A stretch of DNA of 38,840 nucleotides from a virus. This document shows positions 1 through 7,562 of this stretch, piece by piece. Position 1 is the first letter of the stretch. Each line of letters starts with the position of its first letter. The stretch lies in IMG/VR virus record IMGVR_UViG_3300035182_000247, positions 1-38,840 of that record, one strand, 5' to 3'. A program made the translations under genes and the position numbers. The notes below the pieces were generated by a model. It had not been told where the DNA came from, ran no database searches, and saw only the letters and a program-made list of their open reading frames with translations.

Positions 1-745
1 TCGCTTTACGGCTCAGGATGACGGCCTTGTGATCGCTGATTCCGTTGATCGCGCCGTCGTCATACCCCTGTGTTTTGAGGTACGTCTTGAGCGCATCACG
101 TTCCGACTTCGCCTTCGCTTCGTCCTTCCATTCGGGCAGCTTGGCAAGGAGTTCTTGCTGCTGGGTCGAAAGGTTGTCCTGATGCGCCTTGGCTTGTTCG
201 GCTTGGAATTGCTGTGCGAGCGTCTGCTGTTCCTGCTGGTTCTTCTGAAGCGCGGCTTGTCTTTGGTTAGAAAGGTGCTGCTGTTTCAGGAATTCAACGG
301 GGTCGCTTTCGAGCAAAGCATTCCAGTCGATTTGCGCTTGTTGCTGTAACGCGCCTTCAAGCTGCGCGGCCATCTTCGTCAGGTTCTGCGCATAGGCCAT
401 GCGCTCCTGTTGTGCTTTGCTCGTTTCGGCCTCTGCGGCCTTGCGGGCTTCAGCGACGGCCATCGTCTTCTGCGTGTAATCGCTTTGACGCAGGCCGTTC
501 TTGTAAGCATCCGCGACTTGGGCTTTTGTCAGCGTGACCTGCTTGCCGTCCACCTCTACGGTGATCGGTGCGTCGTCGCCTTCTTCGGCTGCGTTCGGGG
601 TTGCTTCTGGTTCCGCCTCTTTCTTGGGCGGGTCAATCTCCGTGTCTACGGCGGGCTCCGCAGCCGCAGGCGGGTCGATGATGTCGGCCCACGCAGCGGC
701 AGCGCCGTCTACGGTCAGGGCGGATTCCGATGAGGGAGTGTCCAC
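1..745 (-). CDS. Scaffold-like head assembly protein (3' end beyond left edge)
   Basis: Reads leftward off the window, so only about 248 N-terminal codons are seen. The GTG start at 743..745 is chosen because an in-frame TGA lies 12 nt upstream and TTGGAG precedes it at good spacing. The N-terminus (residues 1-65) is acidic and rich in Ala, Pro and Glu; then comes ITVEVDGKQVTLTKAQVADA with the Q/K/E-rich helical segment of scaffold-like phage proteins, a coiled coil at about 95-205, and a charged region. Such proteins guide coat assembly and usually lie between portal and coat genes, so the coat gene is expected just beyond the left edge. The gene follows a terminator-like hairpin, so it may also have its own promoter. 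The assignment rests on composition and position; another internal head protein is possible. Confidence 0.68.
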   Translation of the reverse strand, partial: MDTPSSESALTVDGAAAAWADIIDPPAAAEPAVDTEIDPPKKEAEPEATPNAAEEGDDAPITVEVDGKQVTLTKAQVADAYKNGLRQSDYTQKTMAVAEARKAAEAETSKAQQERMAYAQNLTKMAAQLEGALQQQAQIDWNALLESDPVEFLKQQHLSNQRQAALQKNQQEQQTLAQQFQAEQAKAHQDNLSTQQQELLAKLPEWKDEAKAKSERDALKTYLKTQGYDDGAINGISDHKAVILSRKA

Positions 746-814
746 AGTATCTCCAAGTCAATGACGGGGAGTTCCACCCCGCCCCGGCGCCTCTCGGCGG
801 TCAGGTTTGGACGC

Positions 815-838
815 AAAAAAGCCACCTCTAGGGTGGCG
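815..838 (-). terminator. Rho-independent terminator
   Basis: On the minus strand GCCACCC and its near complement GGTGGC form a 6-bp stem with a short loop, followed directly by TTTTTT. It lies about 27 nt past the stop of the ADP-ribosyltransferase-like gene and before the scaffold-like gene, so it would end or attenuate late transcription inside the structural operon. Confidence 0.8.
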
Positions 839-864
839 TCTGTCGCGTGCGTCCGTCGCTCAGA

Positions 865-2055
865 TTATTTCAACGGTTGCCCGTTGCGTTCGAGGATGTT
901 CAACAGGCCCTCATTGCCGGGGAACACCACGTAATTGCTGCTGCCCTGCCCTGCCCCGCGTGAGCCGCTGTCTAGGTAGCGTATGCCGGGGATACCTTGC
1001 TGGCGTAGATAGGATGAGATCGCGGCGGATGCCTCGTTCGCATTGCCGCCAAATGAACCACCAAGCGTGTTATGCAGGCGTCGATAAACATCCGCGCCAG
1101 TTTCTTCAGGTAGGAAGTTGTGGCGGGCGGAGACTACTGACGCCTGTCGCATAAATGCAGCCAGCTCCGCTTCTGTCGGCGCGGCGTTGCCTTGGTTGCG
1201 AAGCGACCTAGCCTGCTGCATCAAAGGTCGCTTTCCTTCGATCGTTGTCGGGAACAATTGCTGCACCCCCGGAACCTGCTGACTCAGCGGCTTATCCCAA
1301 TCCAGCATCTTGGCAATGTGCTCGTCGGGGAGGTCTACTTTGTAGAGGTTGCCAGCGCGCTCACTTCCAGAATATGCGGCCTTCAATTCTTCAGGAACGG
1401 CAGCGCGTACTTCATCGCCGAGTGCGCCTTTACTATTTAGCCATGTCGCAAGCGAATTTTCGTTTACCCCGTGCAATTGTCCAAACTGAGCCCGGCCGCT
1501 TGGGTATGCTTTACGAAAGGCAGAAAGCGCTTCATCCGTAGGGTTGAACCTCTCTAAATCTGATCGTCCAGCATTGATGTATGACTCAGACACGGCTGGC
1601 GAATCAGCCAAATACAGACCATGCCCGTAAGCCTGCGCGCCCTCGCCCGTGCCAATCTTGCTGGCGTCGAATGCGTCGAACTTGTGAGGGCTGCCGTGCC
1701 ACACCACCGCACCTCGCTGCGCATTCCCCGGCCCGGCGAACATCGGTGCAGCATTGGTGTAGTTCGACACGCCCTGATTGATCGTTGATGCAATCTGCGG
1801 CGCCTTTGCAGCCGCGAAGATCGGCATTGCAAGCCCTGCGGATTCTCCGAGCATCCCGGAAACCCCTGACGCTGGCTTTGTGAGCCCCTTACGAGCCATC
1901 CATTCGGAACCGCCCACCGGCGCATCGCCAATCACGGGTTGCAGGCCGATCTTCTTGAGTGCCCACGCCACCGCGTCAATGGGGCCGCTCAGATTCCCCG
2001 CGGCGGCGTTGCTCGCGCCTTGGGCAAAGTTGCTGAATTCGTCCAGCAGGCCCAT
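865..2055 (-). CDS. ADP-ribosyltransferase-like polyvalent protein
   Basis: 396 aa. Residues about 1-115 are an Ala/Gly-rich helical region of the kind found in virion-internal proteins. At about 118-150 comes VVWHGSPHKFDAFD followed by IGTGEGAQAYGHGLYLAD, the NAD-binding start of the ART domain found in phage and conjugative-element polyvalent proteins; the C-terminal IRYLDSGSRG and SNYVVFPGNEG are typical of the same domain. Known members are thought to enter the host with the DNA and modify host proteins; that role here is inference from family and from its position among virion genes. Its ATG follows the stop of the small upstream ORF almost directly, and a strong terminator follows it. 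The catalytic glutamate cannot be assigned by eye. Confidence 0.7.
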   Translation of the reverse strand: MGLLDEFSNFAQGASNAAAGNLSGPIDAVAWALKKIGLQPVIGDAPVGGSEWMARKGLTKPASGVSGMLGESAGLAMPIFAAAKAPQIASTINQGVSNYTNAAPMFAGPGNAQRGAVVWHGSPHKFDAFDASKIGTGEGAQAYGHGLYLADSPAVSESYINAGRSDLERFNPTDEALSAFRKAYPSGRAQFGQLHGVNENSLATWLNSKGALGDEVRAAVPEELKAAYSGSERAGNLYKVDLPDEHIAKMLDWDKPLSQQVPGVQQLFPTTIEGKRPLMQQARSLRNQGNAAPTEAELAAFMRQASVVSARHNFLPEETGADVYRRLHNTLGGSFGGNANEASAAISSYLRQQGIPGIRYLDSGSRGAGQGSSNYVVFPGNEGLLNILERNGQPLK

Positions 2056-2288
2056 TACAGCCCCTGATTCAGCAGGAATGCCTGCATGCGAACCTTCTTG
2101 CGTTGCAGGGCTATCTGAGCAAGTCGCTCGCCCTCTCGCGCAGCGTCTGTTTGTGACGCAGGTCCGCAGCCGCTAGTTTGCCCGAATCCATCGTTTGTTG
2201 CAACGTGGTTTGGAGTTTTGTCAATAGGCTTTGCATCAGCCACAGCCGTTCGCGGCCTTCCACGTCCCTTGCGGGTGAAGATTTCCAT
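2055..2288 (-). CDS. Small overlapping ORF, uncertain
   Basis: 77 codons overlapping most of the neighbouring 94-aa gene in another frame, but extending 56 nt beyond it to touch the start of the ADP-ribosyltransferase-like gene. The basic C-terminal part (LAQIALQRKKVRMQAFLLNQ) looks protein-like, the N-terminal part less so. No good ribosome-binding site precedes the ATG. It could be real and translationally coupled, or just the open frame filling the gap. Confidence 0.33.
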   Translation of the reverse strand: MEIFTRKGRGRPRTAVADAKPIDKTPNHVATNDGFGQTSGCGPASQTDAAREGERLAQIALQRKKVRMQAFLLNQGL

Positions 2289-2395
2289 TGCGCGTCGATC
2301 TCCGCTTTGATTTGGTCGAAGGCGAGCTGATACGCCTCATTGTCGAGAACCTCTTTGGCCCGGTTCGCTTGGTAGATGGCTTGCTCAGGTGTCAT
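2111..2395 (-). CDS. Small conserved-type phage protein, 94 aa
   Basis: MTPEQAIYQANRAKEVLDNEAYQLAFDQIK begins a mainly alpha-helical protein resembling small phage proteins found near head genes, which start MTPEQA and carry AKEVLDN. The ATG overlaps the stop of the upstream repeat protein as ATGA, so translation is coupled. Its function is not known to me; virion assembly or a minor structural role is suggested only by position. Stop is TAG at 2111..2113. Confidence 0.7.
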   Translation of the reverse strand: MTPEQAIYQANRAKEVLDNEAYQLAFDQIKAEIDAQWKSSPARDVEGRERLWLMQSLLTKLQTTLQQTMDSGKLAAADLRHKQTLRERASDLLR

Positions 2396-3801
2396 AGGTG
2401 CAGGAGTAGTAGCTCAATGTCTTCCTCGTCGCGCATCTGCTCGAACAACTCGATCAGGCGCTCGTATTGCTTGGCGGCGAGCGATTCTGCGTAATCATCA
2501 GCCTTGCCGACCGTTTCGGCAAATGCCTTGACGGCCGGCAGGTCAATGACTTCTTCCGGCTCGGCTTCGGCCTGCTCGACGGCCGGCGCCTCTTTAGATT
2601 CCGGATCATCAGCTTCGAGCGCCAGCGCGTTGATCGCATCGGCTTCGTCGGTGAAGACCAGAAGCTGATCTTCGACCTGTACCGCATAGCGCTTCTTCTT
2701 CCAGCCAGGCCCGTAGGGGTCGCCCACGCCAGAAGGCGGGACAACCACAACCGGATCCTCCTCGATGATCGGCTCACCGACGCACATCCAGTCGAACAGC
2801 GTGGCCGACTCGTCAATCTCATACGGCCAGAACGGATCGGGCTGCGGCTCATCGACCACAACCACCACGCCATCCGACTGCTGGGCGCTGCCAGGGAATG
2901 CAACGTGATCGAACCCGTCCGTCAGCCAGTGGTCGAATGTGTCGGCCTGGCCGGACTCTTCCGGTGCGGCGGCATTGACACCGACCGGCGACGAATCAAG
3001 GCTCAGCTCCCATTCATCACCGAAGCATTCCTCATCCCACCAGACGTCGGTCGGCTGGGGGTCTTCTTCAATGATCGGCTCGCCGACCACCATCCAGTCA
3101 TAGAGCGTCGCGGCCTCGTCCGTGTCATACGGCCAAAATGATTCGGAAGGCGAATCCTGCGCGACTGCGGCCACGTCCGACTGCAACGCCGATCCGGGGA
3201 ACGCGACCGACTCCCACCCATCGGCGAGCCAGTGGTCGAACGTGTCAGCGATGCCAGGCTCTTCGGGTGCGACTGGCGCATCCAACTGCAACGCGCTGCC
3301 CGGGATCGCAACGTGATCCCAGCCATCAGCGAGCCAGTGGTCCCAGATGTCTTCCGGCAGCGCCGGCACGACCAGATCGGCAACCGGCGACGAGTCAATC
3401 GCCTCATCCCACGGGTCGGCCGCGTCTTCGCTCCAGACCGGAGCAGGCTCTACGGGGCCGTCTGCGCCCGCTACCGGGCTTGAATCGAGCCCCTGCCACC
3501 AATCCTCGTCCGTCGCCTCATCGGTCCACGCTGGGGGCGTCTGCGGGTCGTCCTGAGCCACTGCGGCGGCGTCGGTCTGCTGCGCACTGCCGGGGATGGC
3601 AAGAAGCTCGATGCCTTCATCGAGCCAGTACGGGAACGTGTCCTCGCCGGGCTTGTCGTCTGCCGGGGCTGCCGGGTTGCTCTGAAGCTGTACAACAGGA
3701 ACGGCCGTGTGGTCGATCCCATCGGCCGACCAGTGGTCGAATGTGTCCGCTGGTGGCGGATCTGCCGGGGTTGAGCCCAGCAGCGACAGCAGCAGACTCA
3801 T
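2392..3801 (-). CDS. Acidic mosaic-repeat protein, 469 aa
   Basis: Built from three interleaved repeat types: about five copies of a 24-residue unit DTFDHWLADGWDHVAIPGSA, three copies of (L/I)DSSPV, and two copies of FWPYDTDEAATLYDWM..GEPIIEEDP. Very acidic, with many Trp and Tyr and a short hydrophobic N-terminus. After about residue 350 the repeats end in a basic patch (GWKKKRYAVQVEDQLLVF) and an acidic helical tail. The repeats are also visible in the DNA, so copy number could vary by recombination. The ATG lies 3 nt after the preceding small gene's stop, with no clear Shine-Dalgarno, suggesting coupling. No known function is recognised; position in the late operon suggests a virion component. 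Confidence 0.75.
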   Translation of the reverse strand: MSLLLSLLGSTPADPPPADTFDHWSADGIDHTAVPVVQLQSNPAAPADDKPGEDTFPYWLDEGIELLAIPGSAQQTDAAAVAQDDPQTPPAWTDEATDEDWWQGLDSSPVAGADGPVEPAPVWSEDAADPWDEAIDSSPVADLVVPALPEDIWDHWLADGWDHVAIPGSALQLDAPVAPEEPGIADTFDHWLADGWESVAFPGSALQSDVAAVAQDSPSESFWPYDTDEAATLYDWMVVGEPIIEEDPQPTDVWWDEECFGDEWELSLDSSPVGVNAAAPEESGQADTFDHWLTDGFDHVAFPGSAQQSDGVVVVVDEPQPDPFWPYEIDESATLFDWMCVGEPIIEEDPVVVVPPSGVGDPYGPGWKKKRYAVQVEDQLLVFTDEADAINALALEADDPESKEAPAVEQAEAEPEEVIDLPAVKAFAETVGKADDYAESLAAKQYERLIELFEQMRDEEDIELLLLHL

Positions 3802-3804
3802 GGC

Positions 3805-3978
3805 TTAGATCGGCGGGCCGGTGCGCGGGGCCGAATAGACGCGGTGAACCGTCGCGCAGTAGACTACCGATGCCACGGGGCACGGCTTGCCCGTCACGCG
3901 CACACGCTTGTCAGGCGCTACCGGCCCACTGCTGATGCAGGGGTCGATGTCGCAGCCGTCGAAGCAGTCCTCGAACAA
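3805..3978 (-). CDS. Small Cys-rich protein with TTG start, 57 aa
   Basis: A 58-codon frame fits exactly between the 500-aa protein's stop (3982) and the repeat protein's start (3801). The TTG is preceded by GGAG at 6-nt spacing, and that GGAG overlaps the upstream gene's end. The protein has Cys residues clustered at FEDCFDGCDIDPC plus two more, and ends PRTGPPI. Function unknown; metal binding is possible. The tight packing on both sides is the main support. Confidence 0.65.
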   Translation of the reverse strand: MFEDCFDGCDIDPCISSGPVAPDKRVRVTGKPCPVASVVYCATVHRVYSAPRTGPPI

Positions 3979-3981
3979 GGA

Positions 3982-5484
3982 TCACTCCCACCCGAAGACG
4001 GGAGTCCAACGGTGGACGATGGTCCCGGCCGTGCCCGCGGTGCCGATGTGGCGCGTGCAAAGCGCGACGAACTCGCCGGGGTTGACAAACACCGGGGCGT
4101 CGCCGAAGTCACAGAACATCACGCCCTGCGCCACCGCGGTCTGTACCGCTTGAGTCACGACGATCTGCTGCGTGAACGGGAGTGCAATGCGGCGCGGGGC
4201 CTTGGTGGCAGCAGCTTCAGCGGTCCCCAGCGACACAGCGGTGTGGCCGAAGGCGAGGAACCACTCTGCCGTGAACGGGCCGCCCGTAATCGCGGTCTGG
4301 ATGTAGCTCGTGAGGTACATGCCGCGCAGCACGAGACGCCGGCCAGGCAGGTTGGCGGTGCCGGCAGGGACTTGGTACGAGGCGATGATGCCGTCCGTGT
4401 TCACGGCCAGCGTGGCGGTTTCCCAAAACGTGCCGCCCAGGCCGCTGCCGAGCGCGGCGGTCGTGGTCGTCGGCACTGCGGCGGACACGTTGGCCTCGTT
4501 ACCCGTCGTGATCGTGCCCACGCGCGCCAGCGTGCCCATCGTGCCGCCTGACTGGCCCTGATAGCTGCCCAGCATCCGGTTTCCCGCCGTGCTGATCGCG
4601 GTCGTCATGTTCGACCCACCGATCCGCACGCTGTACGCATTCAGCTTGGCCTGGATCACGCCGCCACCTGCGCCGCCAGTGATCCGTTGCTTGAGGGCGA
4701 ACGGCAGCGCCGACGACATGCAGATGCGGCCCTGACCAGCAGGCAAGGGGATGGAGCCGAGCTTGTACGCGCCGAGGATGCCATCATTGACCCAGAAGTG
4801 AGCCTCCGTCGCGCTCGCGTAGACGATGAACTGATACCGCTTGTCGTTCGTGTAGGCCCACGTCCCAGCCCCCGCAGCGGACGGGAAAATTCCGGTGCTG
4901 GTTTCAGCGCCGTTGAAGCTGGCGATGCCCTGCAACCCAGAAGCGTTAAGCCGGAAGAACACGCCATCAGTCGGGGCAACCGCCACCGTGCTTGGCAACA
5001 TGAAGCCGAACTCGACGAAGGTGTTCGTCTGCGGCTGCGCGCTGAATGCCAGTTCGCAGTCATTCGACAGGGTCTGCGTTCCGGTGATAGGAAAGAAGGC
5101 GTAGGTCTGGAACACTGTGCCGGTCGTCGTCGTCGTGATCGACCCGCTGTTCGTCGTCATCAGCCCGGCCGTCCAGGCGTTCACCATCGTCGTCGTCAGG
5201 TACGTGTGCTTGCCGGTGTTCTGCGCGGTGTAATTGAAATTCTCGTCGTCAAGCATGATGTCTTGACTGACGCGGGTGCGGTAGTCCGCATCGACTTCTG
5301 CCGACAGCAGGTAGGGCACGCCGGTTGCGTAGCCCATGTCCGATTCGCCGAACACCCGAACGCCGCCGATGTTGGCAGCGCTCGTCAGCGAGTTGGTTTC
5401 TCCAATGGTCTTGAGGTAGTTCGCCGCCGTGACCTCAGCGCCGTTGCCGGTCGAGTTGCCGACTATTTTCGAGTCGAGTGCCAT
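3982..5484 (-). CDS. Virion structural protein, 500 aa (unassigned)
   Basis: A Thr/Ser/Ala/Gly-rich protein with few Lys and many short beta-like stretches (LSAEVDADYRTRVSQD, VFFRLNASGLQG). It ends in a compact beta-rich segment (GEFVALCTRHIGTAGTAG, then HRWTPVFGWE). This makeup is usual for phage capsid-decoration, tail or fibre proteins. It sits in a run of late genes with a 97-aa protein 21 nt upstream and a TTG-start gene 3 nt downstream. The last third contains MYLTSYIQTAI and VMFCDFGDAPVFVNPGEF, which look like a beta-sandwich. I do not recognise the family; it could be a receptor-binding or decoration protein. Confidence 0.75.
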   Translation of the reverse strand: MALDSKIVGNSTGNGAEVTAANYLKTIGETNSLTSAANIGGVRVFGESDMGYATGVPYLLSAEVDADYRTRVSQDIMLDDENFNYTAQNTGKHTYLTTTMVNAWTAGLMTTNSGSITTTTTGTVFQTYAFFPITGTQTLSNDCELAFSAQPQTNTFVEFGFMLPSTVAVAPTDGVFFRLNASGLQGIASFNGAETSTGIFPSAAGAGTWAYTNDKRYQFIVYASATEAHFWVNDGILGAYKLGSIPLPAGQGRICMSSALPFALKQRITGGAGGGVIQAKLNAYSVRIGGSNMTTAISTAGNRMLGSYQGQSGGTMGTLARVGTITTGNEANVSAAVPTTTTAALGSGLGGTFWETATLAVNTDGIIASYQVPAGTANLPGRRLVLRGMYLTSYIQTAITGGPFTAEWFLAFGHTAVSLGTAEAAATKAPRRIALPFTQQIVVTQAVQTAVAQGVMFCDFGDAPVFVNPGEFVALCTRHIGTAGTAGTIVHRWTPVFGWE

Positions 5485-5505
5485 GATGCTGTTCCTGTTG
5501 TGAGG

Positions 5506-5799
5506 TTAGTCTGACCAGACCCAGCGCAACGCGAACTGGCCTTGGAGTTTGTGGACCGATCTGGCGTGGATCGTGAAGCCCGTCGCCGCGGTCGGCGTGC
5601 CGCAAGTGAAGCTCGCCAGTTGGGGCAGGTAGCGATGATCTGCGGCCGTGTGACCCGTGGCCACGTCGTCGCCCATCACGAAGACCTCGGCCTTCGACGT
5701 GGCGCTGATCGCGGCCTGACCCATCACGGCCACGCTCGCCTCGTTAGCGCCGGGGAATGCGCCGAAGTTGATGGTGGCCGTGCCGGTTGCATTTGCCAT
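5506..5799 (-). CDS. Small virion-type protein, 97 aa
   Basis: Small Ala/Thr/Gly-rich, low-Lys protein beginning MANATGTATINFGAFPGANE, predicted beta-rich, ending ALRWVWSD. It resembles small structural proteins accompanying tail or head genes. The ATG lies 6 nt past the stop of the 56-aa gene. No specific function can be given. Confidence 0.7.
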   Translation of the reverse strand: MANATGTATINFGAFPGANEASVAVMGQAAISATSKAEVFVMGDDVATGHTAADHRYLPQLASFTCGTPTAATGFTIHARSVHKLQGQFALRWVWSD

Positions 5800-5805
5800 G
5801 ACGGG

Positions 5806-5976
5806 TCAGAAGTAGAGGGTGGTTTCGATGGGGTAAGAGGCGGGGGCAGGGGCCGCGCCGGAGTTCTCCGACACGATGCTCGCCGCCACAATAGCAACCT
5901 TCTGCGTCCCCTCGACCACATAGGCAATCACCGGCGCCGGGCCGGTGGCGACGATGATGGTGCGAGGCGTGGTCAC
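5806..5976 (-). CDS. Small virion-type protein, GTG start, 56 aa
   Basis: The GTG start overlaps the upstream gene's stop as GTGA (5973..5976), the coupling used throughout this operon. The protein begins VTTPRTIIVATGPAPVIAYV, has two hydrophobic beta-like segments and ends YPIETTLYF. It is low in charge, like its neighbours, and probably structural. Function unknown. Confidence 0.65.
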   Translation of the reverse strand: MTTPRTIIVATGPAPVIAYVVEGTQKVAIVAASIVSENSGAAPAPASYPIETTLYF

Positions 5977-7544
5977 GACAGCACCACAATCGGGTCGATG
6001 TAGACGGCAGTCGTAGTGGCCGACTTGATCGTCACGTAGATTTCACCGGCCAGCTGGGGCTGCGGAGCCGACAAGGTTGCGGTCATCTTGAACGCTGTCG
6101 TACTGCCGCCCCATGATGACGCATCTGTCGTCTGCGCATTACCGGTCGCCAAGGTATCCGCTTTGGTGCCTGATAACAGATAGAGTTGCGTGGATCCGGC
6201 ATTGCCTAGATACCCGACCTCCATCCAGACTTGATCGTTGAGGGGGAGGCCTGCACTTGTCCAGATGCCGTACACCGTCACCGTGACATTGGCGCCTGTT
6301 ACGCTATTGGTGGCGACGAGTGGGGTGCTGACGAATGGGGCGTATGGTTTCGCCCTGGACGTTGCTACCAACTTCATCGACACGCTCACACCATTCACCT
6401 GTGCGCCACCGGTGCGGACGATGGTCGTATCAGTGGTCTGGTCACCGTATGAATCGTGCTTCTCAAGCCTGTTCGTTGCCGAACCCGAGTCGCAACGAAC
6501 AAGGAATGTTGTTACATCTGTAGACGTTGTCTGGGGGGCTGCAATCGTGATGGCTGCAGGGAGATTGCAGTCCTTGATGTAGACGTTGAGGCTCTTACCG
6601 ATATTGTTGACAATCGTCTTGGTGCTCATGCCAGACAGGTCAAGACCCTCCAGCAGCACATTTCCGTTCTGAGGGCTACCGCCGTTACTTGAGAACAGGT
6701 ATGTGGGGGGTGTTCCGACTGCGTTCGCCGTGTTCCTCCAGATCAATGTTCCACCCAGCAGGTAGATCGACCCTGCTGCAATCGTGGTGTAGGTGGTGTT
6801 GTCCCACTCGACCCTGCCATTCCCCGAGTTACCCGTCCCACCAATGGTGAATGAATTGGAGTTCGTGCATGGGTTGGAGAATGCACATGACTTGAATATG
6901 AGATGTGAGGGGGAGTTGACTGATGCCCCAGAACCAATGGCTGTATTCCCGTTGTTACTTCCCGTACCGCATCCAAACGAAACCCCATAGATGTACCCAA
7001 ACCCGTAGATGTAGAAACCTCCACTGCCAGTGATGTTCGCTTGTGCGCCTGTTGCAAGCTGCGCCGATGTCGGCGGAATGGACCCGGCAGCAACGACAAC
7101 GCTCAAGACTCTACAGGGTGAGGAGATAGTCCCTGGAATGTTCCATGTCGATGTAGCGCCCGCTATCGTCTCAGCACTGTTGTTGGCGACGTAGACATCA
7201 TCTCCCGCTGCCGACCAGCCAGAAGTGAACACGTTCGACAATCTGGCGTGTGGGGCAGTCCATGTTCCTGCGACTTGATCTGCTTCTTGGCCTGTACATT
7301 CCGTCCAAGTAACACCACCATCAGCAGCCGTGACGCCATTCTTTGTCAGCGTCCATGCGGGCTCAGTGGCTCCGCTCGTTCCGCTCACAGTGCAACGAAA
7401 CACGCGCTCGCTGTTGACGGCTGGAGTAGCGAGTTGACGCCGATAGTCTCCTCGCCCACCATTGCTGGTACTGACGTATGCCGTGGTAGCGGCCCATGCT
7501 GTGACAGCCGTGTAGGCGACGGAACTGACGTATTGATTTGACAT
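5973..7544 (-). CDS. Beta-rich structural protein, probably tail fibre/spike, 523 aa
   Basis: Very rich in Thr, Ser, Asn and Gly. The N-terminus (about 1-110) holds a carbohydrate-binding-like segment (RVFRCTVSGTSGATEPAW, then NGVTAADGGVTWTECTG), a pattern common in phage tail proteins. The middle (about 110-370) has repeats of short Asn/Gly/Ser turns resembling a right-handed beta-helix (FYIYGFGYIYGVSFG, LLEGLDLSGMSTKTI), and the end is a beta-sandwich-like domain. It is transcribed after the G8-domain protein, about 18 nt downstream, and overlaps the next small gene as GTGA. Its base composition is more AT-rich than the flanking head genes, which suits exchangeable host-range modules. Enzymatic activity is not evident. 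Confidence 0.7.
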   Translation of the reverse strand: MSNQYVSSVAYTAVTAWAATTAYVSTSNGGRGDYRRQLATPAVNSERVFRCTVSGTSGATEPAWTLTKNGVTAADGGVTWTECTGQEADQVAGTWTAPHARLSNVFTSGWSAAGDDVYVANNSAETIAGATSTWNIPGTISSPCRVLSVVVAAGSIPPTSAQLATGAQANITGSGGFYIYGFGYIYGVSFGCGTGSNNGNTAIGSGASVNSPSHLIFKSCAFSNPCTNSNSFTIGGTGNSGNGRVEWDNTTYTTIAAGSIYLLGGTLIWRNTANAVGTPPTYLFSSNGGSPQNGNVLLEGLDLSGMSTKTIVNNIGKSLNVYIKDCNLPAAITIAAPQTTSTDVTTFLVRCDSGSATNRLEKHDSYGDQTTDTTIVRTGGAQVNGVSVSMKLVATSRAKPYAPFVSTPLVATNSVTGANVTVTVYGIWTSAGLPLNDQVWMEVGYLGNAGSTQLYLLSGTKADTLATGNAQTTDASSWGGSTTAFKMTATLSAPQPQLAGEIYVTIKSATTTAVYIDPIVVLS

Positions 7545-7562
7545 CGGTGTGCTATTTTCTGG

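Noticed and set aside
3138-3935. 265-codon plus-strand frame opposite the repeat protein
   Set aside because: Arg/Pro/Ser-rich composition typical of an antisense frame in GC-rich DNA; no start signal.
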